From contig NZ_AUBE01000023.1 in assembly GCF_000429085.1 (NCBI RefSeq), forward strand, positions 39,148-103,147: a stretch of 64,000 nucleotides of DNA, read 5' to 3'. The translations under genes were made by a program, and so were the position numbers. The notes under the pieces are model-generated. The model saw nothing but the letters and a program-made list of their open reading frames with translations, searched no databases and was not told the origin of the DNA. The number at the start of each line of letters is the position of its first letter. Within the stretch, counting starts at the first letter, position 1. Source of the stretch: Streptomyces flavidovirens DSM 40150. GTDB taxonomy: Bacteria > Actinomycetota > Actinomycetes > Streptomycetales > Streptomycetaceae. Of the stretch, positions 34,447 to 43,843 are shown piece after piece.

Positions 34447-35352
34447 TTAATCCCTGCGGACCGTGATCGTCGTCCACGCGCCGACGTGCACGCGGTCGCC
34501 GTCCCGGAGCGGGATGGGGACGTACGGCTGGATCGGGTCCTCCGCGCCGTTCACCGTGGTGCCGTTCGTCGAGTTCTGGTCGACCACCGCCCAGGAGCCG
34601 TCGGGCTGCTGGACCAGGACCGCGTGCTGGTGCGATACGCCCGGGTCCTCCGGCGGTACGGACAGGTCGATGTCGGGAGCTTCGCCCGTGCTCTGGCGGC
34701 GGCGGCCGATCGTGACCTGGTTGCCGGTGAGCGGGCGCTGCTGCTCGGGCGAGTACGCGGGGAGGTTGAGGCCCGCGGCGTCGGGGCCGCTGCGCTGCAT
34801 CATCGCCATGAAGTACTCACGGTCGGGGCCCACGGTCGCCGTCCAGCCGGCCGGAGCGGGCGGCTGGTATTGCTGCTGCTGCGGCGGCTGTGACTGTGAC
34901 TGCTGTGGCTGTGCCTGCGGCGGCTGTGGCTGTGACTGCTGGGGCTGCTGCCGGGGAGGTTGCTGCTGGGACGGCGGGGGCAGCATCCAGTCGTCATCAC
35001 CGTTGCGGTCCCGCCGCGGAGGCGCCGGCGGCTGCTGGCGCTGCGGCGGTGCGGGCGGTGCCTGCTGCTGGAACGACGGGGGCGGCGGCGGGCCCGGCGG
35101 CCGCTGGAAGGGCGGCTGCTGCTGGAACGCGTGCGGCGGGGCCTGCCGGCCCGACTGCTCGGGCGCCGGAGCCGGCGCCGGTGCCAGTGGCTCGGCCGGC
35201 CGGTTCATCTGCGACGGGCGCGAGGCCTGGTACTCGTACGGATCACGGGGCTGCGGGGGAGGCGGCCCCTGCTGCTGCGCCTGGAAGCCCGGCGGCAGGT
35301 TGAGGCCGGGGCCGGGGCCGCCCCGGACCAGGACCGGAGGTCTGCGGGGCAA
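34447..35352 (-). pseudogene. FHA-domain protein, C-terminal part after a frameshift
   Basis: Residues about 205-300 of this frame form a forkhead-associated domain: QVTIGRRRQ, VSHQHAVLVQQ and QNSTNGTTVNG carry the Arg, Ser, His and Asn that bind phosphothreonine. Before it lies a 170-residue Pro/Gln-rich stretch. The frame opens at a weak TTG (35352) without a ribosome site, within the 3' end of the zinc-ribbon frame. Other Streptomyces, as I recall, have both parts in one protein, so this is the rear half of a broken gene (one extra base or two missing near 35325-35350). Sequencing error is possible in this GC-rich stretch. Confidence 0.7.
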
Positions 35353-35710
35353 CCGGCGTGTAGGAGGTGGCCATGTTCGTCAGGAAGTTCCAGCGGCACT
35401 CCTCGCAGAACGGGGCCATGGCCTCGCGCGGCGTGCGGCACTGCGGGCACAGCTCCGCCTGGGCGGTGGCGTCCGGCCCCGGCGGCGGGAAGCCGTAACC
35501 AGAGCCGCGACCGGGACCAGGCCCAGCACCGGGACCAGGCCCTGCACCGGGGCCAGGACCAGGGCCAGGGCCCTGGGGGTAGCCGTAACCGGGCGCGGGC
35601 GGCGGCGGAGGGGGCGGGGGAGGCGGCGGCACGGCGCCGGCCATGCGATGGCCGCAGACCTCGCACCAGTCGTCGGAACCCGACTGGTGTCCGTTCGGGC
35701 AGGTCGGCAT
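35243..35710 (-). pseudogene. Zinc-ribbon N-terminal part of the frameshifted FHA gene
   Basis: ATG 35710 with GAGAGGGGGAAG upstream. CPNGHQSGSDDWCEVCGH and CPQCRTPREAMAPFCEECRW are two zinc ribbons, parted by a poly-Pro and Gly-Pro-rich linker (GPGPGPGAGPGPG pattern). After NFLTNMATSYTPVAPQ the frame continues as low-complexity Arg/Pro until a stop at 35243, while the expected GPGLNLPPGFQ sequence goes on in the other frame. It is last in the VWA, PP2C, PknG cluster, whose members share similar zinc ribbons. Confidence 0.7.
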
Positions 35711-35774
35711 GTCGGCGCTTCCCCCTCTCGTCCGGCCCGAAGGCCGCAAATCAGTACTTCACACAGCTTTTTGG

Positions 35775-37148
35775 TTACTTCTTGACGCGAACCGTCTTGG
35801 TCGAGCGCGTTTCGAGGGTCATCTCGTCCGCCTCCGCGACCTTCGCTTTGAGTCGCACAGTACCGGTCGTCGCGTCGACGACCTCCACCACCTTCGAAAG
35901 GAGTTTCGCGGTGTCCGCGTTCCCGGAAGCGGCCGCCAACTGCACCGCGCGCCCCAGTTTCGCCGTCGCTCCATCGAAATCGCCCGACTTGCGAGCATTG
36001 AGGCCCTGTTGGATGACGTGTGCCAGTTCGGCCTGGCCCGTGTAGTGCGCCACCTGTGGGTTGATGGAGGTGGACGCCGCCACGTCGTCCGTCCACACCG
36101 CGCGTACGAGTCCCTGGGAGAGCGTCTGCGGCGTACCGCCCGACGGATCGGGGCGGACCAGGGAGACGCGGGCCGCCAGCATCTCCTGGCCGATGCCGGC
36201 TTCCGGCACCCGCACGCACACGTGGTAGTCGCGGGACTCGTCACCCCAGGAGCCCGTCGGGTAGTCCCCGGCACGCGGGCCCGCCTCGGTGCGGCGCCCG
36301 GTCAGGTCCTCGACCGACGGCGCCACCTGCTTGACGAACTTGATCTCCACACCGACGGGCGTCCACAGCCGCAGCGCCACGTCCGCGACCTCCTTGCCCA
36401 TCACCTTCTCCATCATCTGCGTGAAGTCCGCCGCGAGCCCGCCCGGGTCGGCGACGATGTCCGCCGTGCCGAGCAGCGCCGAGGCGATGCCGGTGACCTC
36501 CTTGACGTCCCAGTCCGTACCGACGCCACGTGCGTCACAGGTGAAGCGGCCCGCGCAGGCTTCGAGCGCGTTCTGGAGGTGCTTGGGGGACTCGTGCTCG
36601 TTGCGTCCGTCGGTCAGCACAATGCCGTGCCTGATCGGGGCATGCGCCTGAGCGAGCAACTGATCGGCCAGCCGCAGCCAGGTGCTGATCGCCGTGCCGC
36701 CGCCCGCGGTCAGCCGGTACAGGGCCTCCTTGGCCTGCGCCCTGGTCACCTGGTTCGCGGTCGCGAGGCGCCCGTTGCCCGGATAGACCTCCTTGGCCTG
36801 GTGCGTACCGCCGACCACCGCGAAGGTCACTCCGTCGCGCAGGGTGTCGACGGCGGCCGCCGTGGCCTCGCGCGCGTTGCGCATCTTGGCCGGCGGGTAC
36901 TCCATCGAGCCCGAGCAGTCGACCATGATCACGACGGCGGCGCCCGGCCCGCCCGGCGGCTGTCCTCCCGGTATGTACGCGGGCGAGGCCCCGGCCCCGG
37001 TAAGAAGCGCGGCGGCCCCGCTCGTGCCGCCCCCGGTGGACGTCACGGTGACGATCGCGTTGACCTCGCGGCCGCCCTCCGGCAGGTACTCGTTCTGGTA
37101 GACGTCGACGGAGAACTGAGGCACACGCGACTTCGAGAAATTGGCCAT
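35775..37148 (-). CDS. VWA-domain protein (TerY/YfbK-like)
   Basis: 457 residues from ATG 37148 (GAGGAG upstream). A beta-rich N-terminus is followed by a von Willebrand A domain with the metal site AVVIMVDCSGSMEY near residue 85 (DxSxS), a later Thr, and LTDGRNEH. The C-terminal half has a beta-sandwich part and then a short TPR-like helical part (HVIQQGLNARKSGDFDGATAKLGRAVQLA). It is cytoplasmic, with no signal peptide. It probably binds a partner through the metal site. It lies between the FHA and phosphatase genes in the PknG cluster. Confidence 0.85.
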   Translation of the reverse strand: MANFSKSRVPQFSVDVYQNEYLPEGGREVNAIVTVTSTGGGTSGAAALLTGAGASPAYIPGGQPPGGPGAAVVIMVDCSGSMEYPPAKMRNAREATAAAVDTLRDGVTFAVVGGTHQAKEVYPGNGRLATANQVTRAQAKEALYRLTAGGGTAISTWLRLADQLLAQAHAPIRHGIVLTDGRNEHESPKHLQNALEACAGRFTCDARGVGTDWDVKEVTGIASALLGTADIVADPGGLAADFTQMMEKVMGKEVADVALRLWTPVGVEIKFVKQVAPSVEDLTGRRTEAGPRAGDYPTGSWGDESRDYHVCVRVPEAGIGQEMLAARVSLVRPDPSGGTPQTLSQGLVRAVWTDDVAASTSINPQVAHYTGQAELAHVIQQGLNARKSGDFDGATAKLGRAVQLAAASGNADTAKLLSKVVEVVDATTGTVRLKAKVAEADEMTLETRSTKTVRVKK

Positions 37149-37260
37149 GGTCAATCGGCTCCTCGGACGGGCGGACTCCACTCCACTCACTCCACGAGAC
37201 ACCTGGTGCTGGCGGTCAAGGCGGTGAGTGAGTGACGGGTGTGGTCGGGATGCAGGGGCC

Positions 37261-38556
37261 TTACGCCGTGCCGTAGGCCGATCCTGCCCCTTGCTCCGGC
37301 ATGGCGAACGGCAGCACGGCCACTGTTACGTTGTCGTGGCCCCCGCCGTCGAGCGCGTGCCCCACCAACACCTGGGCGCAGTGCAGCGGCCGGGCGGCGG
37401 CATCGGCCGGCGCGGCCTGCGCCATCTCGTGCGCCGCCTCCGCGTAGTTCCACAGGCCGTCGGTGCACACCACCACGACGCCCGGCCGGTCCGGCTTGAA
37501 GGACGCGGTGTGCGGCTCCAGTTCGTACGCGTCGGCGCCGAGCCAGCCCGTGATCGCGTGGGCGCGCTCGTCGGCGTACGCCTCCGCCTCGTTCATCAGG
37601 CCCGCGGCCACCATCTGGGCCGCCCACGAGTCGTCCTCGGTGAGGCGGGCGGGGGGTGCGGTGCGGTCGTCGGGCACCCAGTAGACGCGGCTGTCGCCGA
37701 CCCAGCCGACGACGAGCAGCCCGCTCGCCACGATCGCGCCGACCAGCGTGCAGGCGGGCGCGTTGGTGTGGCGGTTCGGGTCGTGGTCCATGGCGTGAGC
37801 CGGGTCGGTCGCGAGAGAGTTGACCGACTCCGCCGCCGCGACGATCGCCTCGTGCATCGCCTGCTGCGGGTGCGTGCCGCGCGGCAGGGACTCCAGCAGA
37901 GCCTCGTTGGCGGCGGTCGCGGCGGCTGCCGACGCCTCGTCGGGGCGGGTCGCCGACGACACGCCGTCGCAGACGATCGCGACGACGGCGGGCGAACCGT
38001 CGGGCAGGGCCGCCGCCGAGACCGCGAACGAGTCCTCGTTGCGGTGGTGGCGCAGCCCGCGGTCGCTGACGGCGGCGACCGCGTCCAGCTCCTGCTCCAT
38101 GTGGTCGCGCTCGCGGGGCTGGGCGTGGCCGCAGTTCTCGCAGTAGCCGTCCTCGTCGATCCGGCCGGTGCGGCACGCGACGCACACCTTGGCGACCGTG
38201 CCGGACGGGGGCGTCGGCTCGGGCACGACGGAGCGGGGGTCGACGGGCTGCGGTTCCGCTTCCGGCCGCGGGGGTACGAGGCCGGGCGCCGCCAGCTCGA
38301 AGTCGTCGATCCCGGACGCGGGCGCCGCGCGCGGCGGATCGTCGTACCGTATGGCCGCGGGCGGCAGCTCCGGGCCGGGCTCCGCGCCGCCCGCCGTGGG
38401 CGGCACCGTGATGGCCACCGTGGGGTGGTCCACCGGCGCCTGCGACAGGGCGGACAGGTCGTACCCGCACGCCCCGCAGAACAAGTCCGCGCGCTCCAGC
38501 GGCTCTTCACAGCCGGGACAGGTCGGCTCAGCAGGCAGCTGGCGCATCTGCGACAT
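37261..38556 (-). CDS. PP2C-type Ser/Thr phosphatase with zinc ribbons
   Basis: 431 residues. Two zinc ribbons come first (CPGCEEPLERADLFCGACGY and CVACRTGRIDEDGYCENCGH), joined by a Pro-rich linker. The PP2C domain spans about 160-420, with DRGLRHHRNEDSF, VCDGVSS, GWVGDSRVYW, VCTDGLWNY and GGHDNVTVAV carrying the metal-binding Asp residues. It ends in the same direction, four bases after the kinase gene, and is the natural opponent of the PknG-like kinase. Confidence 0.9.
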   Translation of the reverse strand: MSQMRQLPAEPTCPGCEEPLERADLFCGACGYDLSALSQAPVDHPTVAITVPPTAGGAEPGPELPPAAIRYDDPPRAAPASGIDDFELAAPGLVPPRPEAEPQPVDPRSVVPEPTPPSGTVAKVCVACRTGRIDEDGYCENCGHAQPRERDHMEQELDAVAAVSDRGLRHHRNEDSFAVSAAALPDGSPAVVAIVCDGVSSATRPDEASAAAATAANEALLESLPRGTHPQQAMHEAIVAAAESVNSLATDPAHAMDHDPNRHTNAPACTLVGAIVASGLLVVGWVGDSRVYWVPDDRTAPPARLTEDDSWAAQMVAAGLMNEAEAYADERAHAITGWLGADAYELEPHTASFKPDRPGVVVVCTDGLWNYAEAAHEMAQAAPADAAARPLHCAQVLVGHALDGGGHDNVTVAVLPFAMPEQGAGSAYGTA

Positions 38557-38559
38557 CTT

Positions 38560-41352
38560 TCACACCCAGGTCCGGGGGCGGAAACGGTTGGCCCGTTCCA
38601 CCAGGTCGATCCTCTCCTCGCCGCGCTGGGCGAGCCGGGCAAGCACCCGGTACGAGCGTTCCAGACCGAAGCGCAGGCCGCGCTCGTCCAGTTGGCTGCC
38701 GAGCAGCGCGGTCTGCGCGGGGCGAGCCCCGTGCCCACCGGAGAGTACCCAGTCCAGCGCGGTGCCCAGCACCTCGGTGGACAGCTGCTCCCGGCGTACG
38801 GCGTCGAGTCCGAAGTTGTCCAGGGCCTCCACCTGGGCGGCCGCCGCCGTCAGGTCGTCGATCAGCGCGTCCTGCGCGGCGCGGCGGCGAAGGCGCGCGC
38901 GTACGGCGGCGACACGGGCCGCCGTGTAGTGGATCGACGCCCCGGGCACGGACTCCAGCGTGCGTACGGCGCCGGGCCTGTCGCCCGCCGCGAGCTGGAC
39001 GCGGGCCAGCCCGAAGGCGGCGCTCACGTAACTCGGGTCGGTAGCCCATACGAGGCGGTAGTACTCGGCGGCGTTGTCGAGCTGACCGAGCACTTCGGCG
39101 CACACGGCCAGGGCCAGCTTGGGCGCGGCCTCGCCGGGGAACGCGTCGTAGACCGCGTCGAACGACAGCGCGGCGATCTCGTCGTCCCCCGACGCGAGGG
39201 AGGCGATGCCCCGGTACCAGACGACCCGCCAGTCGTCGGGGTGCTGGAGCTCCAGGTCGTACAACGCGTCGGCGGCGGTGGTCCGTTCGCCCATCTCCAG
39301 CCGGGCACGCAGCTCGCGCAGCCGAAGCTCGACGGAGTCGGCGGGCGCGGACTGGAGCGCGGCGATGAGCTCCGCGGGGGCGGAGGCCAGCAGGCCCGCG
39401 AGGAACCCGGCGTTGGGATCGTCCGGGTCCACGCGCGGCACCGGCAGCGCGAGCGCGGTCGCCCCCGCCTTCAGCGGGGCGAGGTACGGCGAAAGCGCCG
39501 GTACGCCGCCGATCCCGACACCGGGAGCGGCCCCCGGCGGCGCGACAGCCTGCGGCACGGTGACGGGCGCGGGCACGGCAGCCTGAGTGCCGGCAAACGC
39601 CACACCGTCCCCGACCCCACCGACGAGGGCCGTGCCGGGTGCGGGGGCGTACGCCTGGGGCGGGGCGGGGAGCGGTCCGCCGGGCGGGTCCGGGAAGGGG
39701 CCGGTGCTCTGCGCGGGGATGGCAGCCGTGCGCGGGCCGCCGCTCATGGCGGCTGCCCCCGCCGCCGCGCGCCGGGCGCGCCACGCGCGGCGTCCCGCCG
39801 GGGCGGCCCGGCTGCCCAGCCGCGACACATCGCCCGTCAGTTCCGCGAACAACCGCGTGTCCGGCACGCGTAGTTCCGGCCCGAACAGTGTCGAAAGCGC
39901 CGGGCGCGGGCGGCCCGTCTGCAGCGCCACGACCTCCCGCAGTACGCCCGTAAGCTGCTCCGCCATCTCCGTCGCCGACGCGAACCGCCGCGCCGGGTCC
40001 GGGTCGGTCGCCCGTACCAGCAGCCGGTAGAAGGATTCGTACCGCTGGAAGACCTCGATGTTGCCGGGGTCGGGCAGGCTGTCCACGAAGACGTTCGTGT
40101 AGCCCTGGAAGTCGAAGGTCAGCACGGCCAGCGTGCGCGCCACCGTATAGAGGTCGGAGGCGACGGACGGGCCGACCTCCGCGACCTCGGGCGCCTGGTA
40201 GCCCACCGTGCCGTAGATCGCGCTCTCGTCGTCGTCCATCCTGCGGACCGCGCCCATGTCGATGAGCTTCAACTGGTCCTGCTGCTGGATGGCGTTGTCG
40301 ACCTTGAAGTCGCAGTACAGCAGATTGCGGCTGTGCAGGTGCCCCAGCGCCTCCAGCGCCTCGATGCCGTACGCGCACGCCTGCTCGACCGGCAGCGGAT
40401 CCCGCCTGCCCATCGGACCGCGCCGCTCGTTGGCGATCTCCTTGAGCGACTTGCCGCCGACGTACTCCATGACGATGTAACCGTCCATGGAGCCGGTGCG
40501 CTGGTCCAGGTGCTCGACGAAGTTGTAGATGCGGACGATGTTGGAGTGCTCGATCTCGGCGAGGAAGCGCCGCTCCGAGATCGCCGCGGCCATCGCGTCC
40601 TGGTCGCCCGTGTCCAGCAGGCCCTTGAGCACGACCCACCGGTCCGAGACCGCCCGGTCGACCGCCAGATAGACCCAGCCGAGGCCGCCGTGCGCCAGGC
40701 AGCCCATGACCTCGTACTGACCGTGCACGATGTCGCCCGCGCTCAGCTTCGGCACGAAGGAGTACGGGTGCCCGCACTTCGTGCAGAAGCCTTCCGTACG
40801 CCCCTTCCTGTCCCCGCGCGAACGCCCCACCGGCGCCCCGCAGTCCGACCGCGAGCAGAAGCGCTTGCGCTCCGGGACCTCAGGGTTCTCCATCACCGCG
40901 GACTGCGGATCGGGGCGCGGCACGTCCGGTATCGAGACCAGACCCGCGCCCAGCCGGCTGCGCCCGGAAGCGCCCGTCGACGCGCCGGAACTGCGGACCG
41001 AGACGGACCGGGACGTGGACGCGCCCGACAGGGAGCGGGAGAGGCGGCCGGAGACCGAGCGGCGCGAGGTCGAGGACCGTGACGAGCGGGAGGAGGCACG
41101 CGACGAGCTGCGCGAGCCGCTGCGCCCGGACGAACTGTCGCCGCCCGGACGGCCCTTGCCGCCGCGGCCGCCGGCCGCCATCCCGGTCGGCGGCGACGAC
41201 AGCATCCCTTCCCTGAGTTCCCGACCGCGCTCGGACAGGGAAGACCCCAGGGGCGAGACGACGGGAGCCAGCCCGCAGGTGCCGCAGTAGAACTCGCCGC
41301 TGCCCATGTCCTCGTACGACCCCTCGCAACCGGGGCGTCGGCACTGGCTCAT
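38560..41352 (-). CDS. pknG: PknG-type Ser/Thr protein kinase
   Basis: 930 residues from ATG 41352. Layout: a zinc ribbon (CRRPGCEGSYEDMGSGEFYCGTCG); a Ser/Arg-rich tail near 70-160; a rubredoxin-like CSRSDCGAPVG...GFCTKCGHPY; a kinase domain about 210-470 with GGLGWVYLAVDR, the Lys in WVVLKGL, the catalytic loop YCDFKVDN and IDMGAVRR in place of DFG; and then a long TPR-like helical part. This matches mycobacterial PknG (rubredoxin, kinase, TPR). In mycobacteria PknG acts with GlnH and GlnX in amino-acid sensing and phosphorylates the FHA protein GarA; both partner genes are just upstream here. It overlaps the upstream gene by ATGA. Confidence 0.9.
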   Translation of the reverse strand: MSQCRRPGCEGSYEDMGSGEFYCGTCGLAPVVSPLGSSLSERGRELREGMLSSPPTGMAAGGRGGKGRPGGDSSSGRSGSRSSSRASSRSSRSSTSRRSVSGRLSRSLSGASTSRSVSVRSSGASTGASGRSRLGAGLVSIPDVPRPDPQSAVMENPEVPERKRFCSRSDCGAPVGRSRGDRKGRTEGFCTKCGHPYSFVPKLSAGDIVHGQYEVMGCLAHGGLGWVYLAVDRAVSDRWVVLKGLLDTGDQDAMAAAISERRFLAEIEHSNIVRIYNFVEHLDQRTGSMDGYIVMEYVGGKSLKEIANERRGPMGRRDPLPVEQACAYGIEALEALGHLHSRNLLYCDFKVDNAIQQQDQLKLIDMGAVRRMDDDESAIYGTVGYQAPEVAEVGPSVASDLYTVARTLAVLTFDFQGYTNVFVDSLPDPGNIEVFQRYESFYRLLVRATDPDPARRFASATEMAEQLTGVLREVVALQTGRPRPALSTLFGPELRVPDTRLFAELTGDVSRLGSRAAPAGRRAWRARRAAAGAAAMSGGPRTAAIPAQSTGPFPDPPGGPLPAPPQAYAPAPGTALVGGVGDGVAFAGTQAAVPAPVTVPQAVAPPGAAPGVGIGGVPALSPYLAPLKAGATALALPVPRVDPDDPNAGFLAGLLASAPAELIAALQSAPADSVELRLRELRARLEMGERTTAADALYDLELQHPDDWRVVWYRGIASLASGDDEIAALSFDAVYDAFPGEAAPKLALAVCAEVLGQLDNAAEYYRLVWATDPSYVSAAFGLARVQLAAGDRPGAVRTLESVPGASIHYTAARVAAVRARLRRRAAQDALIDDLTAAAAQVEALDNFGLDAVRREQLSTEVLGTALDWVLSGGHGARPAQTALLGSQLDERGLRFGLERSYRVLARLAQRGEERIDLVERANRFRPRTWV

Positions 41353-42665
41353 GACGGGTTCCCCGTCTGGTCTCTGGGCTCGTTCTGTCGCGGGACCAGG
41401 ACTTCGGCGGCCGCCTGCTGATAGCGCAGCACCGCCTGCTCGGCCGCCCGCAGGTCGCACGGCGCGCTCCACAGCATGCGACGGGCCACGTCGTAACGTT
41501 CGATCAGCAGCGGGTCCTCGGCCATGCCGTGCCTGGCGACCTTCGCCCGGTACGCGTCGAGCCGGCCGCGCAGCTCGGCCCGTACCGCCAGCGGCGCGGT
41601 GACCGCGGTCAACGACTCGCGCGCCCGCAGCAGTTCGTCCTCGGCCTCCCGCTCCAGGGACTCGAGCAGCGGCGACAGCCGGTGCCACTGGGCGTGCCTG
41701 CGGTAGTCGGCCGCCAGCACAAGCTGCTCCTGGAGCGCGGTGGGCGGGCCGCCGACCGCCGGCACCTCGGAGGCGGCGATCTTCGCCAGGACCTCGCCGC
41801 GCGCCGATCTGGCCTCGGTCAGCGTGCGGTCCGCGCGCGAGAGCACGTCACGCAGCCGCACCAGCCGCTGCTCGGCGTCCTGCCGCACGGTGAGCACCGC
41901 GTCGATCTCGCGCCTGACCTCCTCCAGCGCGCGGGCCGCCCGGTCGTAGCGCTCGGTGTCGGGCCGCCCGCCGCCCGGCGCCGAACTGCCGAGCCCCGGA
42001 CGCCAGAAGGCCAGCGGGTCGGTCACCACCTGGGAGCGCAGCGCCGCCAGCTCGCGGGTGATCGACTCCAGGTCGTCGCCCGACGGATGCTCACCGGGCC
42101 GTACGCCGACGGAGTGCGCCAGCGAACGGGTGCGCTGGAGTTCGGCCGCGAGGAGGTCGATCCGGGCCGGCAGCGCGGACCACACCGCATCCGCCGTGAC
42201 GACCATGTCGAGCGACTGCGCGTACAGGTCGTTCATCCGGGACACCAGCGCCGCCAGCGTGAGCCGCTCGGAGAGCTTGGCGGGCCCCGTGAGGGACGGC
42301 TGGGCGTGGGCGGACACGCCGCCCGCCACCGTCACGCTCTCGCCGCGCAGGAGATCGGTCAGCTCGGACAGGTCCTGGCGGGTGGGGAAGCGCCGCCGGG
42401 CCCGCAGCTCACGGGCGGCGCGCAGGGCGGCGGTGTACGTGTCGAAGTACGACCACAGCAGGGTGATGGCGGGCTCCGTGGCGTTCCAGCGCTCCAGCGT
42501 GATGCCCGTCAGCTCGGCGCCTTCGAGCAGCCTGCGGCCGGCGTGATCCTGCAGCGCGAGGAGCGAACTCTCGATGGCCTCGTACTCCGCGCCGAGCCGT
42601 GCCAGCGCACGGTCCACCTCGTCCCGGTCCATCACCGGCCCGGTGGCATCCGCCGCTACGCTCAT
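41349..42665 (-). CDS. Coiled-coil protein between glnH and pknG
   Basis: 438 residues, almost wholly helical, with heptad-like stretches near 15-60, 155-205 and 240-300 (ALEEVRREIDAVLTVRQDAEQRLVRLRDVL). No signal peptide, no membrane helix, no known motif. It is coupled to pknG by ATGA, so a structural or adaptor role for the kinase is a fair guess. Not present in the mycobacterial locus as I recall it. Confidence 0.75.
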   Translation of the reverse strand: MSVAADATGPVMDRDEVDRALARLGAEYEAIESSLLALQDHAGRRLLEGAELTGITLERWNATEPAITLLWSYFDTYTAALRAARELRARRRFPTRQDLSELTDLLRGESVTVAGGVSAHAQPSLTGPAKLSERLTLAALVSRMNDLYAQSLDMVVTADAVWSALPARIDLLAAELQRTRSLAHSVGVRPGEHPSGDDLESITRELAALRSQVVTDPLAFWRPGLGSSAPGGGRPDTERYDRAARALEEVRREIDAVLTVRQDAEQRLVRLRDVLSRADRTLTEARSARGEVLAKIAASEVPAVGGPPTALQEQLVLAADYRRHAQWHRLSPLLESLEREAEDELLRARESLTAVTAPLAVRAELRGRLDAYRAKVARHGMAEDPLLIERYDVARRMLWSAPCDLRAAEQAVLRYQQAAAEVLVPRQNEPRDQTGNPS

Positions 42666-42703
42666 CGATCACCTCTCCGCTCTTCCGCTTTTCTGCGCTT
42701 CCC

Positions 42704-42747
42704 GGCTTCCGGCTTCCGGCTTCCCGGCTTCCGGGCTTCCGGTTTCC
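42704..42747. repeat. Short tandem GGCTTCC repeats
   Basis: Five GGCTTCC units at 42704, 42711, 42718, 42726 and 42734 plus a GGTTTCC at 42741, with 7-8 base steps, lie in the 125-base gap before the coiled-coil gene. Likely slippage-prone; possible effect on translation or transcription of the downstream pknG genes. Confidence 0.75.
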
Positions 42748-42790
42748 GCGATGCACTGCCTCGTGTCGTTCTGCCCAGGATTCAACCGGC

Positions 42791-43843
42791 TCAATTGTCC
42801 CGGTACTTCGGCTCCGGTGGTTTCTTGATGCCGGGCAGGTCGTCCTTCAGCCACTTGCCGTACGCCTTCATCCACGGGCCGTTGTCGCCGCCCTCGCGGT
42901 AGTCGTCGAGGACCTGGTTCAGCCGGCGTACCAGATCGTCGCTGCCGAGCTTCACCGCGATGCCGTAGTACTCCTGAGTAAACGGTTCGCCCTTGAGCTC
43001 GACCGCCGGGTCCTGCGCCGCCTGGCCGGCCGCCAGGGCATTGTCCGTCACCACCGCGTCGACCTCGCCGAGCTGGAGCCGCACCAGGCAGTCGAGCTGG
43101 TTGGACACGGTGAGCCCTTCGAACCGCGCGCCGAACGACTTCGCGGCCAGCGCGTCGTACGCCGTGGAGCCCTTCGCCGTACAGACCTTCTTGCCGGCGA
43201 GCGAGGCGTCGTAGCCCTTGACCGTCGATTCCTTGGGGGCGAGCACCTGCTGGCCCGCCTGGAAGTACGCGGTCGAGAACGCGACGTCCTTGATCCGGGC
43301 GCAGGTGACCGTCATCGTCCTGACGACGACGTCGACCCGGCCCTCCTGGAGGGCGAGGATGCGCTGATTGGTGGGTATGGCGCGGTAGATGACCTTGTCG
43401 GGATCGCCGAGAATGTCCTCGGCGATGGCGCGCACCAGGTCGATGTCGAAGCCTTCCAGGTCACGGGTGGCCGGATTGCGGTAGCCCCAGCGGAAGCTGT
43501 TCTGATCGACGCCGGCGATCAGTTTGCCCCGCGCCTTGATCTTCTCGATAGCGGGTCCCTCCGCGCCCGACGGCCGCAGGCTGGCCTCCGGGTCCTCACA
43601 GGTGTCCGCCCGCGTGGCGACCGCCCGCGTCACACCCTGCCCCGCATCCGGGGCCTGCCCCGCCCCCGCGCCGTGGGAGATCGGCAGCAGCGTGACCGCG
43701 GCCGTGAGCGCGCAGGCCGCGGCCATCCCGGCCACGCCGCCCCAGCCGCGCAGCCTGCTGCCGGTGCCGCCGTACCCGCTGCCCGACCTGGTCACCGCGC
43801 CTCCTCCCGCCCGCATCTCCCGCCTCACCCGCATTGCCCGCAT
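42791..43843 (-). CDS. glnH: GlnH-like amino-acid-binding protein
   Basis: 350 residues from ATG 43843, overlapping the glnX stop (TAATG). An N-terminal signal region (GVAGMAAACALTAAVTLLP) contains a Cys that might be lipid-modified, though the lipobox is poor. The rest is a family 3 solute-binding protein: IKARGKLIAGVDQNSFRWGYRNPATRDLEGFDIDLVRAIAEDILGD, then VVVRTMTVTCARIKDVAFS and VDAVVTDNALAAG. No permease gene follows, so it is more likely a sensor subunit than a transporter subunit, as with mycobacterial GlnH, which binds acidic amino acids and glutamine. Confidence 0.82.
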   Translation of the reverse strand: MRAMRVRREMRAGGGAVTRSGSGYGGTGSRLRGWGGVAGMAAACALTAAVTLLPISHGAGAGQAPDAGQGVTRAVATRADTCEDPEASLRPSGAEGPAIEKIKARGKLIAGVDQNSFRWGYRNPATRDLEGFDIDLVRAIAEDILGDPDKVIYRAIPTNQRILALQEGRVDVVVRTMTVTCARIKDVAFSTAYFQAGQQVLAPKESTVKGYDASLAGKKVCTAKGSTAYDALAAKSFGARFEGLTVSNQLDCLVRLQLGEVDAVVTDNALAAGQAAQDPAVELKGEPFTQEYYGIAVKLGSDDLVRRLNQVLDDYREGGDNGPWMKAYGKWLKDDLPGIKKPPEPKYRDN

